Positions 38,740-49,473 are shown, numbered from the stretch's first letter. The stretch: DNA of 64,000 bases from Streptomyces tirandamycinicus (GCF_003097515.1 NZ_CP029188.1:744001-808000), one strand, 5' to 3'. Numbers and translations are program-made. The notes: a model not told the origin generated them from the letters alone.

Positions 38740-39906
38740 ATGACACTCTCAGCGCACGCGGTCGCCACGCTCGACGACCGGATCACCGGCTCCCTCGTCG
38801 GCGCCGCGGTCGGCGACGCGCTCGGCGGACCGGTCGAGGGATACACACCGGAGCAGATCGTGGAGCGCCACGGCGGCCGCGTCCAGGGCGTCGTCGGCCC
38901 CTGGCACGGCGACGACTGGCGCACCGCCCGCCCCATCGCGCCGTACCACAAGGGGGACGGGCACGTCACCGACGACACCCTGATGACGCACGCCCTCGTC
39001 CGCGTCTACGCCACCGTCCGGGACCACCTGGACGCCTACGCCGTCGCCGACCACCTCGTACCGGACCTGGTCTCCACGCCGCGCTGGATCCCCGAGCTGG
39101 AGGCCGAGGCCCTCCCCCTGCAGCGGCTGTTCCTCGCCGAGAAGTGGCTCGCGGCCCGGCTGCACTACGGCCATGCCGACCCGCGCGAGGCCGGTACCGG
39201 GAACATCGTCAACTGCGGTGCGGCCATGTACATGGCCCCCGTCGGCCTGGTCAACGCGGCCAACCCGGCCGCCGCCTACGCGGAGGCCCTGGACGTGGCG
39301 GGCGCCCACCAGTCCTCGTACGGGCGTGAGGCCGCGGGTGTCCTCGCCGCCGCGGTCGCCGCGGCCTGCGCGCCCGGGGCGACCCCGGAGTCCGTCGTCG
39401 GGACCTGCCTGTCGCTCGCCAAGGACGGCACCCGCTCGGCGATCGAGGCGGTGGCCGAAGTCGCCTCCCGACACAGCGACTTCGAGCCCGCGCTGCGTCC
39501 GCTGCGGGAGGCGGTCGCACCGTTCGACACCGTAGGGCCCGACTACCGCGCCCCCTCCCTGGCCGCCCGCCGCCCCTCGCGGCTGCACTCCGTCGAGGAA
39601 CTGCCCGTCGCGCTGGGCATGCTGCTCATCGGTGACGGCGACTACCGCAGGACCGTGCTGGGTTCGGTGAACTACGGCCGGGACTGCGACTCGATCGCCA
39701 CGATGTCCGGGGCGCTCGCGGGCGCGCTGTACGGGGAGGAAGCGATCCCCGCCGACTGGGTGAAGACCGTCGCCGAGGCCAGCCGCCTCGACCTGCACGC
39801 CCCGGCCCGCACCCTCACGGAGGTCGCGTACGAGATCTTCGCCCGCGACACCCGGCGCCGCCGGGCGCACGAGGCCGCGTTCGCCGCACTGGCGGACGCC
39901 CGGTGA
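38740..39906 (+). CDS. ADP-ribosylglycohydrolase family protein 3
   Basis: A 388-residue family member with intact ligands: GAAVGDALGGPVEGY, VTDDTLMT near residue 75 and YGRDCDSIATMSGALAGALYG near 310. It is more compact than its neighbours, with no disordered extension. ATG 38740 (MTLSAH) is preferred to GTG 38725, which lacks a ribosome site; neither is strongly supported. The 73-bp gap from gene 2 is the only real gap among the four. Its end overlaps gene 4 by GTGA. Confidence 0.9.
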   Translation: MTLSAHAVATLDDRITGSLVGAAVGDALGGPVEGYTPEQIVERHGGRVQGVVGPWHGDDWRTARPIAPYHKGDGHVTDDTLMTHALVRVYATVRDHLDAYAVADHLVPDLVSTPRWIPELEAEALPLQRLFLAEKWLAARLHYGHADPREAGTGNIVNCGAAMYMAPVGLVNAANPAAAYAEALDVAGAHQSSYGREAAGVLAAAVAAACAPGATPESVVGTCLSLAKDGTRSAIEAVAEVASRHSDFEPALRPLREAVAPFDTVGPDYRAPSLAARRPSRLHSVEELPVALGMLLIGDGDYRRTVLGSVNYGRDCDSIATMSGALAGALYGEEAIPADWVKTVAEASRLDLHAPARTLTEVAYEIFARDTRRRRAHEAAFAALADAR

Positions 39907-41549
39907 ACCTCCGGCTCACCTGGGTCCAGCCCGAGGACCTGGTAGGCCACGAGCTGCGCCAGGCCGCCGAGGACGGCCGGGACGCCTCTGCGGTCGCCGT
40001 CCGCTGGCGGGCGGCGGGCGGCACCCCGGCGCCCCCGGCCTCGGGGGCCTCGCCCCGGCCCGCCCCGCCCGGGCTGCGGGCGCTGGCGATCCGGCTGCTG
40101 GACGAACTGGACGCGCTTCCCGCTCCGCTCGCCGACCGCGAGCCGACGAGCCTGCCCGCCATCAGGGCGGCGTGCCCCGACTGGCCCGAGTCCCGGCCAC
40201 GGGGCGCGCCCGGGCGGGCGGGGCACGGGACGGAGGACCGGCCGCAGGCCGGGCCCGGGCGTACGCCGGAGGACCGGCCGCGGCTGGACCCGCGGGACGG
40301 CACCCACGACCGGCGGCGGGGCACGCAGGCCGGTACGGGCGACCGGGATCGAGTCACGCCTGACGGCACCCACGACCGGCGGTGGGGCACGCCTGACGGC
40401 ACCCACGACCGACAGCGGGGCGCGCCTGACGGCACCGACGGACGGAAGCGAGGAGCGCCCGGGCACGGGCCCGGCGGCCCGCCGGAGCGGCGGCTGCATG
40501 CCGCCTGGCTCGGCCGGGCGGCCGGCTGCCTGCTCGGCAAACCCGTGGAGAAGCTCCCCCTGCACGCCATCCGCGCACTCGCCCGCGCGACCGGCAACTG
40601 GCCGCTCTCCACCTGGTTCACCGCGAAGGGCGTACCCCCCGGGCTGCTGGCCGCGCACCCCTGGAACCGCCGCTCCGCCCCCACCTCGCTCGCCGAGAAC
40701 ATCGACGGCATGCCCGAGGACGACGACCTCGACTACCCGCTGCTGAACCTGCTCCTCCTCCAGCGGTACGGGCAGGGCTTCGGCACCGCCGACGTCGCCC
40801 GGCTCTGGCTGGACGAACTCCCCGCCGGCCGTACGTTCACCGCCGAGCGGGTCGCGTACCGCAACCTCCTGCAGGGCGTGGAACCGCCGGCCACCGCGAC
40901 CCGGCACAACCCCTTCCGGGAGTGGATCGGCGCCGCCATCCGCGCCGACGTGCACGGCTGGACCCACCCGGGGGACCCGGCCGCGGCGGCCGAAGCGGCC
41001 CATCGGGACGCGGTGCTCACCCACACCGCGAACGGCGTCTACGGGGCCATGTTCGTCGCGGCGGCACTCGCCGTCGCGGCCGGCGGGGCCGCGGACGTGC
41101 ACATGTGCCTGCGCGAGGGGCTCCGTGTCGTCCCGCCCCGCTCGCGGCTCGCCGGGGCCGTGCGCCACGGCATCGCCACCGCCGCCGCGCACCGCGACTT
41201 CGACACCGTCGTGGACCGGCTGCACGCCGCGCACGGCGCCTACCACTGGGTGCACGCCGTCCCCAACGCGGCCCTGCTGGCCGCCGCGCTCACTCACGCG
41301 GACGGCGACTTCACCGGCAGCATCTGCCGTGCCGTGTCGGGCGGCTGGGACACGGACTCCAACGGCGCCACCGCCGGCTCGCTGGCCGGGCTGCTCGCCG
41401 GCCGCCCCGACCGCCTGCCCGAGCGCTGGACCGCACCGCTGAGGAACCGTCTCGCCACCACCGTCGGCGGGTTCGACGGCGTCGGCTTCGACACGCTCGC
41501 CCGCCTCACCTGCGCCCACGTCACCCACCGGGAGGATGCGTGCCCTTGA
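39903..41549 (+). CDS. ADP-ribosylglycohydrolase family protein 4, with inserted charged repeats
   Basis: A 548-residue protein. Residues 1-85 form a separate N-terminal segment. Residues 95-195 are a hydrophilic linker with repeats of about 11-12 residues (DGTHDRRRGTQAG, DGTHDRRWGTP, DGTHDRQRGAP). The family domain follows: AAGCLLGKPVEKLP, the acidic ligand stretch NIDGMPEDDDLDYPLL and GGWDTDSNGATAGSLAGLLAG near residue 495. This belongs to a different branch from gene 1 (CLLGKPVE in place of VGDALG). Start GTG 39903 overlaps the previous stop. Confidence 0.87.
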   Translation: MNLRLTWVQPEDLVGHELRQAAEDGRDASAVAVRWRAAGGTPAPPASGASPRPAPPGLRALAIRLLDELDALPAPLADREPTSLPAIRAACPDWPESRPRGAPGRAGHGTEDRPQAGPGRTPEDRPRLDPRDGTHDRRRGTQAGTGDRDRVTPDGTHDRRWGTPDGTHDRQRGAPDGTDGRKRGAPGHGPGGPPERRLHAAWLGRAAGCLLGKPVEKLPLHAIRALARATGNWPLSTWFTAKGVPPGLLAAHPWNRRSAPTSLAENIDGMPEDDDLDYPLLNLLLLQRYGQGFGTADVARLWLDELPAGRTFTAERVAYRNLLQGVEPPATATRHNPFREWIGAAIRADVHGWTHPGDPAAAAEAAHRDAVLTHTANGVYGAMFVAAALAVAAGGAADVHMCLREGLRVVPPRSRLAGAVRHGIATAAAHRDFDTVVDRLHAAHGAYHWVHAVPNAALLAAALTHADGDFTGSICRAVSGGWDTDSNGATAGSLAGLLAGRPDRLPERWTAPLRNRLATTVGGFDGVGFDTLARLTCAHVTHREDACP

Positions 41550-41696
41550 CCGGTGTCACCGGGCCCGGCAGTGCCGTCCCGTACCTCGTCGCCCACGTCC
41601 CGGGGTCGCCACGGCACGCCTGACGCCCCCGCCACCCCCGCCAAGCCGCCACCGCCGCACCGCACACGGCCCGCAGGAGACTCGCAAGGAGCCCCC

Positions 41697-43004
41697 ATGC
41701 ACGACCCCGACGCCGCCGACGCCGCCGACGTCTCCGCCCGCCAGTCCGTGCCTCACGGTGCGCCTCCCGGTGCGCCCACCGGTGCGGCCCCTGGTGCGCC
41801 CCTCGGTGCGCCCGCCGCCTGCGGACCGCTCACCGGGCTGCGCGTCCTCGACCTGGCCACCCTCTTCGCCGGGCCGCTCGCCGCGACGATGCTCGGCGAC
41901 TTCGGCGCCGATGTGATCAAGGTGGAGCACCCCCGCAAACCCGACCCGTCGCGCGGCCACGGACCCGGCAAGGACGGCGTCGGGCTGTGGTGGAAACTGC
42001 TCGGCCGCAACAAGCGGACCATCACGCTCGACCTGTCCACCCCGGGCGGCCGCGAGACGTTTCTGCGGCTCGCCGCCACCGCGGACGTCGTCGTCGAGAA
42101 CTTCCGCCCCGGCACGCTGGAGCGGTGGCGGCTCGGCTGGGAGGAGCTGAGCGCCGCCAGTCCCCGGCTGGTGCTGGCCAGGGTCACCGGCTTCGGCCAG
42201 TTCGGCCCGTACTGCCACCGGCCCGGCTTCGGCACCCTCGCCGAGGCCATGAGCGGGTTCGCCGCGCTCACCGGCGAACCGGACGGCCCGCCCACCCTGC
42301 CGCCGTTCGGCCTCGCCGACTCCATCGCGGCTCTCGCCACCTCCTACGCCGTGATGACCGCGCTCACCGCCCGTGCCGCCACCGGTCGCGGCCAGGTCGT
42401 CGACATGGCCATCATCGAGCCCATCCTCACCGTGCTCGGACCGCAGCCCATCTGGTACGACCAGCTCGGCTACGTCCAGCCGCGCACCGGCAACCGCTCC
42501 CGCAACAACGCCCCGCGCAACACCTACCGCGCGGCCGACGGCAGCTGGCTCGCCGTCTCCACCTCCGCGCAGTCCGTGGCCGAACGCGTGATGCGGCTCG
42601 TCGGCCGTCCGGAGCTGACCTCCGAGCCGTGGTTCGCCTCGGGCAGCGGCCGGGCGGAGCACGCCGACCTGCTCGACGAGGCCGTGGGCGCCTGGATCGC
42701 CCGCCACACCCAGGACGAGGTGGTCGCCGCCTTCGACAAGGCCGAGGCCGCGGTCGCCCCCGTCTACGACGTACGGGACGTGATGGCCGACCCTCAGTAC
42801 CGGGCGCTCGACAGTGTCACCGAGGTTCCCGATCCGGAACTCGGACCGATCCGTATGCAGAACGTCCTCTTCCGCCTCTCCGAGACCCCCGGCGGTATCC
42901 GCTGGGCCGGCCGGCCGCACGGAGCGGACACCGACGCCGTGCTCGGCGAACTCGGGCTCACCCCCGGCAGGATCGCCGGCCTGCGTGCGGAAGGCGTGCT
43001 GTGA
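41697..43004 (+). CDS. CoA-transferase family III (CaiB/BaiF)
   Basis: A 435-residue enzyme of the formyl-CoA transferase fold. After a 40-residue Ala/Pro leader come LRVLDLATLFAGPLAATMLGDFGADVIKVE, GRNKRTITLDL, NFRPGTLERWRLG and GRGQVVDMAI, in which the Asp is the usual catalytic residue. It would swap CoA between carboxylic acids. ATG 41697 has AAGGAG five bases upstream. It overlaps the following lyase gene by GTGA, so the two likely act in one pathway. The acid handled is not readable. Confidence 0.92.
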   Translation: MHDPDAADAADVSARQSVPHGAPPGAPTGAAPGAPLGAPAACGPLTGLRVLDLATLFAGPLAATMLGDFGADVIKVEHPRKPDPSRGHGPGKDGVGLWWKLLGRNKRTITLDLSTPGGRETFLRLAATADVVVENFRPGTLERWRLGWEELSAASPRLVLARVTGFGQFGPYCHRPGFGTLAEAMSGFAALTGEPDGPPTLPPFGLADSIAALATSYAVMTALTARAATGRGQVVDMAIIEPILTVLGPQPIWYDQLGYVQPRTGNRSRNNAPRNTYRAADGSWLAVSTSAQSVAERVMRLVGRPELTSEPWFASGSGRAEHADLLDEAVGAWIARHTQDEVVAAFDKAEAAVAPVYDVRDVMADPQYRALDSVTEVPDPELGPIRMQNVLFRLSETPGGIRWAGRPHGADTDAVLGELGLTPGRIAGLRAEGVL

Positions 43005-43798
43005 CCCCGCTCACCTGGCTGTACGCGCCCGGCGACCGCCCCGAGGTGGTCCACAAGGCGCTCTCCTCCGGCGCGGACATCGTGATCGTCGACCTCGAGG
43101 ACGCGGTCGCGCCGCACCGCAAGGCGTACGCCCTCGCGGCCACCGCCGAACTGCTCTCGTCCCCCCAGCCCGTGCCGGTCCACGTCCGCATCCACGCGGA
43201 ACGGGACATCGTCCCGCTGGCCCCCCTGCCGGGCCTGGCGGCTCTGCGCATCCCCAAGGTGACACGCGCCACCGACATCCGGGTCCCGGCGAGGCTGGCA
43301 CCCGGCACGGCGCTGTACGCGCTGCTGGAATCGGCGGGCGGGGTGGAGCACGCCTTCGCCATCGCGACCGCCGACCCCGCGGTGCGCGGCATCGCGCTCG
43401 GCGAGGCGGATCTCCGGGCGGACCTGGGGGTACGCAACGACACCGGACTGGACTGGCCGCGCAGCCGGGTCGTCGTCGCCGCCCGCGCGGCGGGTCTGCC
43501 CCCGCCGACGCAGTCGGTGTTCCCCGACATCCGCGATCTGGACGGCTTGGCGGCGTCCTGCGCCCACGGCCGCTCCCTGGGGTTCCTCGGCAGGGCCGCC
43601 ATCCACCCCCGGCAGCTCCCGGTGATCGAGCGCGCCTACCTGCCCAGCACGGAGGAGGTGGAGGCGGCCGAGGAGATCGTCAAGGCGGCGGCGACCGACG
43701 CGGGCGCCCTGGCCCTCCCCGACGGCCGCTTCGTGGACGCGGCCGTCGTCGCCGCGGCCCACCGCACGCTCTCCCTCGCCGGGCGCGACGGCGGGTGA
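43001..43798 (+). CDS. HpcH/HpaI aldolase, CitE-like CoA ester lyase
   Basis: A 265-residue TIM-barrel lyase. The start WLYAPGDRPEVVHKALSSGAD and VDLEDAVAP are the family signature for CoA binding and the metal-binding acidic cluster. IHAERD and ALLESAGGVEHA with ALGEADLRADLG follow. CitE-like enzymes cleave or form beta-hydroxyacyl-CoA or malyl-CoA-type thioesters. Coupling to the CoA-transferase (GTGA overlap) suggests activation of an acid followed by its cleavage. No citrate lyase alpha or gamma subunit is present, so classical citrate fermentation is unlikely. Confidence 0.9.
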   Translation: MTPLTWLYAPGDRPEVVHKALSSGADIVIVDLEDAVAPHRKAYALAATAELLSSPQPVPVHVRIHAERDIVPLAPLPGLAALRIPKVTRATDIRVPARLAPGTALYALLESAGGVEHAFAIATADPAVRGIALGEADLRADLGVRNDTGLDWPRSRVVVAARAAGLPPPTQSVFPDIRDLDGLAASCAHGRSLGFLGRAAIHPRQLPVIERAYLPSTEEVEAAEEIVKAAATDAGALALPDGRFVDAAVVAAAHRTLSLAGRDGG

Positions 43799-43914
43799 CC
43801 CGCGCGGGGCGAGTGACACGCGCGTGGCGAGTGACACGCCCCGCCTCCGCACCGGCCGACCGGTGCAGACCGGGCCGCGGGCAGCCGGTGCGGCGCGGCG
43901 CCGGAAGCCGCAAC

Positions 43915-43956
43915 GCCCCGGGGCCGCCCGGCCATGACGGCGGGCGGCCCCGGGGC
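43915..43956. terminator. perfect 16-bp bidirectional terminator hairpin
   Basis: Arms 43915-43930 (starting GCCCCGGGGCCG) and 43941-43956 are exact complements across a ten-base loop, between the convergent CitE-like and lgt genes. It can serve both strands. Confidence 0.85.
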
Positions 43957-43987
43957 ATCACTCGGTGTGCGCGGTCCGGGCTCCCGA

Positions 43988-45016
43988 TCAGCTTCTGCCG
44001 GCGGACCCGGAGTCGGCGGGGTCGCCCTCGGCGTCCTTGCCCGGTGACGGCGCCCCGGAGCCGGGAGTCCCGGCGGAGGCGGATGCGGAGGCGGCGAGGG
44101 AGGCGGAGTCCGCGTCGCCCTCCGTGCCCGCGATGCCGTCCTCGCCCTTGTCACCGTCCTTCTCGCCGTTCTCGCCCTTCTCGCCGTTCCCGCCCTGCCG
44201 CACGGCCGCAGGCTCGACGACCTCCTCGCGGCCCGGGCGGAGCCGGGCGGAGACCACGATGTAGACCACGGCCAGGACGAAGACCAGCATCGCCGTCCAG
44301 ACGTTCAGCCGCAGGCCGAGGATGTGGTGCGCCTCGTCGACGCGCATGTACTCGATCCAGGCCCGGCCGGCGCAGTACGCGGCGACGTACAGCGCGAACG
44401 CCCTGCCATGGCCGAGCCGGAAGCGGCGGTCCGCCCAGATCACCAGCAGCGCCGTACCGACGCACCACAGCGACTCGTAGAGGAACGTCGGGTGGTAGAG
44501 GCCGGCCTCCCGGTTCACGCCCTCGCTGATCTCGAGGGCCCACGGCAGGTCCGTCGGCTTGCCGTACAGCTCCTGGTTGAACCAGTTGCCCCAGCGGCCG
44601 ATCGCCTGCGCGAAGGCGATGGCGGGCGCGATGGCGTCGGCGTACGCGGGCAGCGGGATGCCCCGGCGGCGGCAGCCGATCCACGCACCGACCGCGCCGA
44701 GCGCGATGGCGCCCCAGATGCCGAGGCCGCCCTCCCAGATCTTGAACGCGTCGACCCAGTTCCGGCCCTCGCCGAAGTACAGCTGGTAGTCGGTGATCAC
44801 GTGGTACAGGCGGCCGCCGACGAGGCCGAAGGGGACGGCCCACACGGCGATGTCCGCCACCGTGCCGGCTTTGCCGCCGCGGGCGATCCAGCGCCTGTTG
44901 CCGTACCAGACGGCCACGAAGACACCGATGATGATGCAGAAGGCGTAGCCGCGCAGCGGAAGCGGTCCGAGGTGGACGACACCGGTGGACGGGCTGGGGA
45001 TGTAGGCAAGGTCCAT
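43988..45016 (-). CDS. lgt: prolipoprotein diacylglyceryl transferase
   Basis: A 342-residue polytopic membrane enzyme that attaches diacylglycerol to the lipobox Cys of prelipoproteins. The start MDLAYIPSPSTGVVHLGPLPLRGYA, the segment GGLGIWGAI and the signature GRWGNWFNQELYGKPTDLPW are clear. About seven hydrophobic segments are visible. The last 75 residues are a charged, Glu/Lys/Ala-rich cytoplasmic tail with NGEKGENGEKDGDKGE repeats, typical of Streptomyces Lgt. ATG 45016 is chosen over an upstream extension; the ribosome site is weak. Confidence 0.95.
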   Translation of the reverse strand: MDLAYIPSPSTGVVHLGPLPLRGYAFCIIIGVFVAVWYGNRRWIARGGKAGTVADIAVWAVPFGLVGGRLYHVITDYQLYFGEGRNWVDAFKIWEGGLGIWGAIALGAVGAWIGCRRRGIPLPAYADAIAPAIAFAQAIGRWGNWFNQELYGKPTDLPWALEISEGVNREAGLYHPTFLYESLWCVGTALLVIWADRRFRLGHGRAFALYVAAYCAGRAWIEYMRVDEAHHILGLRLNVWTAMLVFVLAVVYIVVSARLRPGREEVVEPAAVRQGGNGEKGENGEKDGDKGEDGIAGTEGDADSASLAASASASAGTPGSGAPSPGKDAEGDPADSGSAGRS

Positions 45017-45176
45017 GGCAGGTCCGACGCTACCCTGCCGGGCCAGGGGCACGGCAACCGACCGCGCAACGTCTGCATAACGAGCCCCCGTGGCCCACGG
45101 CCTTCACCCATGGGCCCGCACGAGGGCCGGTCCGTGCCGACGCGGCCGCCGGCCACGGGCCCGCGCGGCCACCCCC

Positions 45177-45212
45177 GCACCTGGGCCCGCACCTGGGCCC
45201 GCACCTGGGCCC
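45177..45212. repeat. 12-bp tandem repeat, three copies
   Basis: GCACCTGGGCCC occurs three times head to tail in the 286-bp gap between the DsbA-like gene and lgt. No gene is visible in that gap. Confidence 0.95.
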
Positions 45213-45302
45213 GCGCGGCCGCCCCGGGGAACGCGCGGGGCGGGCCGGCCCCTGTGCGTACCCGGCCGGGCAGCCGCGACGGCCCACGCGGCTGCTTCCG
45301 TG

Positions 45303-46130
45303 TCAGGAGGCGGCCGGGCTGGGCTGCCCCGTGCGCGGCTTCTTGCCCTGGTTGGCCTCGGCGACCCACTTCCGCAGGTTCTCGGGGCTCATCTGCTCGC
45401 CGTCCTTCTGCGGGAACACGGACTCGCCGTTGAGGAGCACCGTCGGGGTGCCCCGGAAGTTCTTCTCCTCGAAGGCCTGATCGGACTTCTCCACCCAGGC
45501 GTCGTGCCTGCCGGACTCCACGCACTCGGTGAACGCGGGGGTGACCAGGCCCGGCACCTTGCCCGCCAGCTCGATCAGCCGCTTGTCGTCGCCGAAGGCG
45601 TCCTCGCTCTCCGGAGGCTGGTTCTGGAACAGCACGTCGTGGTACTCCACGAACTTCCCGGCGTCCTGCGCACACGCGGCGGCGTTGGCCGCCCGGCGCG
45701 AGCCGTTGCCGCCCATGCCGCCGTCGATGATCGTCGCGAGGTGGTACCTGACCTTGAGCTGGCCCGAGTCGGTCAGCTCGTGGATGGTGTCCCTCATCAC
45801 GTTCTCGAACTGGGCACAGGCGGGGCAGCGGAAGTCCTCCCAGATCGTGAGCGTGGACGGCGCGCCGGCGGCGCCCGCCGGGAGCGCGAGGGCGTCCTCG
45901 CCCTGGGCTCCGCTCGGCGCGACCACCGGGCCGCCCGCGGTGGAGCCCTGGTCCTTCCCGCCGCCGCCCGCCGCGATCACGCCGACCACCGCGGCCAGGC
46001 CCAGCACGCCGACCACCGCGGCGGACACGATCAGCAGGCGCCGCCGCTTGTCACGGGTCTTCTGCAGCTCGCGTTCGCGCTTGAGCCGCTCGCGCGCGGC
46101 CCGCATTCCGTCATGGTTGTTCTCGCTCAC
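45303..46130 (-). CDS. membrane-anchored DsbA-like thioredoxin-fold protein
   Basis: A 275-residue protein. A charged N-terminus (ARERLKRERELQKTRDKRRR) precedes one transmembrane helix (residues 31-54), leaving an extracytoplasmic DsbA-type domain. The redox motif is FRCPACAQFE near residue 100; a helical insert contains AAACAQDAGKFVEYHDVLF, and the cis-Pro loop is GTPTVLLNG. It would oxidise or isomerise disulfides of exported proteins. I prefer GTG 46130 (MSENNHDG) to GTG 46136; neither has a good ribosome site. It sits downstream of trpA behind a terminator. Confidence 0.9.
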   Translation of the reverse strand: MSENNHDGMRAARERLKRERELQKTRDKRRRLLIVSAAVVGVLGLAAVVGVIAAGGGGKDQGSTAGGPVVAPSGAQGEDALALPAGAAGAPSTLTIWEDFRCPACAQFENVMRDTIHELTDSGQLKVRYHLATIIDGGMGGNGSRRAANAAACAQDAGKFVEYHDVLFQNQPPESEDAFGDDKRLIELAGKVPGLVTPAFTECVESGRHDAWVEKSDQAFEEKNFRGTPTVLLNGESVFPQKDGEQMSPENLRKWVAEANQGKKPRTGQPSPAAS

Positions 46131-46145
46131 GACCACAGCAACGAA

Positions 46146-46173
46146 CCGGGGAGGCGCCCATGCGCCTCCCCGG
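46146..46173 (-). terminator. terminator of the trp operon
   Basis: A perfect 12-bp stem (CCGGGGAGGCGC, 46146-46157, with 46162-46173) and a four-base loop lie 72 bases beyond the trpA stop and just before the DsbA-like start. Confidence 0.8.
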
Positions 46174-46244
46174 TCCCATGTCCACCCGTACGGGTGAGCC
46201 GGCCGGTCAGATGGCTCGTTCCGCCGGCGGGCGGCCCCCGCCGG

Positions 46245-47062
46245 TCACCGCTTGCGGACACCCTCCGCGAGTTCGCCGGCCAGCGCCCGCACCGCCGCGA
46301 TCCCGGCCGCCTGGTCGCCGGCGTCGAGCAGCCGCTTGACGAAGGCCGAGCCGACGATCACACCGTCGGCGAAGCCCGCGACCTCGGCGGCCTGCTCGGC
46401 GTTGGAGACACCCAGCCCGACGCACACCGGGAGCCCGCGGCCGGCGGCGGTGGCCCGGGTGCGCCGCACCAGGTCCTGGGCCTGGGCCCCGACGGACTCA
46501 CGGGTGCCGGTGACGCCCATCAGCGAGGCGGCGTACACGAAGCCCGAGCCCGCCGCGGTGATCTCGGCGAGCCGCGCGTCCCGGCTGCTGGGCGCGACCA
46601 CGAACACGGTGGCGAGTTCGTGCTTCCGCGCGTGCTCGCGCCACACCGCGGACTCCTGGACGGGCAGGTCCGGCAGGATGCAGCCGGCGCCGCCCGCCTC
46701 GGCGAGTTCGGCGGTGAAGCGCTCGACGCCGTACCGGTCGATCGGGTTCCAGTAGGTCATCACGAGCACCGGCTTGCCCGTGGCCGTGTGCGCTTCCCGG
46801 ACGGTGCGCAGCACGTCCGCGATCCTGACGCCGCCGCGCAGCGCGATGTCGTCGGCGGTCTGGATGACCGGCCCGTCGAGCACCGGGTCGCTGTGCGGCA
46901 GGCCGACCTCCACGATGTCGGCGCCGCCGTCGAGGACGGCCTTGATCGCCTCGATGCCGCCGTCCACGGTGGGGAAACCGGCCGGGAGGTAGGCGATCAG
47001 CGCGGCCCGGTCCTCGGACTTCGCCCGCGCGAGGGTGTCGCTCAGCAGTCGGATGTTGCCGC

Positions 47063-47066
<4 letters not shown>
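46245..47066 (-). CDS. trpA: tryptophan synthase alpha chain
   Basis: A 273-residue TIM barrel that cleaves indole-3-glycerol phosphate to indole and glyceraldehyde phosphate. The catalytic Glu and Asp are in [17 protein letters not shown]; the phosphate-binding loops read [11 protein letters not shown] and [15 protein letters not shown], then [14 protein letters not shown] 47066 overlaps the trpB stop by GTGA, favouring equal synthesis of both subunits. Confidence 0.97.
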
Positions 47067-48367
<1,301 letters not shown>

Positions 48368-48436
48368 GCCAGAGCTCCTCGTGTGCGTATGAGCCGAAGA
48401 GAAAGGGGTGATGACGTGCGGTGCCGAGCGGATCGC

Positions 48437-48655
48437 TCAGCGGCGCCATCGCATGCCGTTGACCTGGCCGGGCTCGTCCCCGATGACGTACCTGACCCGT
48501 CGTCCGTGCACCCGCCGGGCCGGGGCGCGGCAGCCGCGGGGACGGCAGCCGCGCGCCAGCGGGGCGTGCGGTGCGCAGGCGCCCGCGGCCGCCCGGCCCG
48601 GCCGGTGGAGGCCGGGGGCGGTGGCGCTGGGCGCGGGGCGGGCGACGGCGGTCAT
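48437..48655 (-). CDS. trpM: TrpM-like small modulator of tryptophan biosynthesis
   Basis: A 72-residue, strongly basic, cysteine-containing peptide ending GCRPRGCRAPARRVHGRRVRYVIGDEPGQVNGMRWRR (shown here only to indicate its Arg-rich end; key residues are the two CRPRGC cysteines and the terminal WRR). The position between trpC and trpB and the end sequence match my memory of TrpM (SCO2038) in S. coelicolor, which modulates tryptophan synthesis and development. Start ATG 48655, eight bases after the trpC stop; ribosome site weak. Function by homology only. Confidence 0.75.
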   Translation of the reverse strand: MTAVARPAPSATAPGLHRPGRAAAGACAPHAPLARGCRPRGCRAPARRVHGRRVRYVIGDEPGQVNGMRWRR

Positions 48656-48663
48656 GGAGCGGG

Positions 48664-49473
48664 TCAGTCCCTGCCCTGCCGCAGTGCCGGGTGGGCGCCG
48701 GCGGCGACCAGATCGGCCACGGCGGACTTCGGGTCCCGGCCGGTGACCAGGGACTCCCCGACCAGCACCGCGTCGGCGCCGGCGTTGGCGTAGGCGATCA
48801 GGTCGTGCGGACCGCGGATGCCGGACTCGGCGATCTTGACGACTCCCGCGGGAATCTCGGGGGCGACCCGCTCGAAGGTGGACCGGTCCACCTCGAGGGT
48901 CCGGAGATCGCGCGCGTTGACCCCGATGATCTTGGCTCCGGCGTCCACGGCCCGCTCGACCTCGTCCTCGTCGTGGACCTCGACGAGCGGGGTGAGCCCG
49001 ATGGACTCGGCGCGCTCGATCAGGGAGACGAGGGCCTGCTGGTCGAGCGCGGCGACGATCAGCAGGACCAGGTCGGCACCGTACGCACGGGCCTCCCACA
49101 GCTGGTACGACGTGACGATGAAGTCCTTGCGGAGCACCGGCACGTCCACCCGGGCCCGTACGGCTTCCATGTCCTGCAGCGAGCCGCCGAACCGGCGCTG
49201 CTCGGTGAGGACGGAGATGACGGCCGCGCCGCCCGCCTCGTAGTCGGCGGCCAGCCCGGCGGGGTCGGCGATGGCGGCGAGCGCGCCCTTGGACGGGCTG
49301 GAGCGCTTCACCTCGCAGATGACCTTGACGCCGTCGCCGCGCAGCGCGGCGACACCGTCCTTGGCCTGGGGCCCCTTGGCCGCACGCTCCTTGAGCTCGT
49401 CGAGGCTGACGCGCGCCTGCCGCTCCGCAAGGTCGGCGCGCACGCCTTCGATGATCTCGTCGAGCACACTCAC
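48664..49473 (-). CDS. trpC: indole-3-glycerol-phosphate synthase
   Basis: A 269-residue monofunctional TIM barrel; no TrpF domain is fused. Signatures are [39 protein letters not shown] and [11 protein letters not shown], with the catalytic Lys and Glu residues present. GTG 49473 ([11 protein letters not shown]) is chosen because GGAAGGGG lies about ten bases upstream and the longer frame to 49557 is not conserved in type. First gene of the trpC-M-B-A unit. Confidence 0.96.
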   Translation of the reverse strand: MSVLDEIIEGVRADLAERQARVSLDELKERAAKGPQAKDGVAALRGDGVKVICEVKRSSPSKGALAAIADPAGLAADYEAGGAAVISVLTEQRRFGGSLQDMEAVRARVDVPVLRKDFIVTSYQLWEARAYGADLVLLIVAALDQQALVSLIERAESIGLTPLVEVHDEDEVERAVDAGAKIIGVNARDLRTLEVDRSTFERVAPEIPAGVVKIAESGIRGPHDLIAYANAGADAVLVGESLVTGRDPKSAVADLVAAGAHPALRQGRD

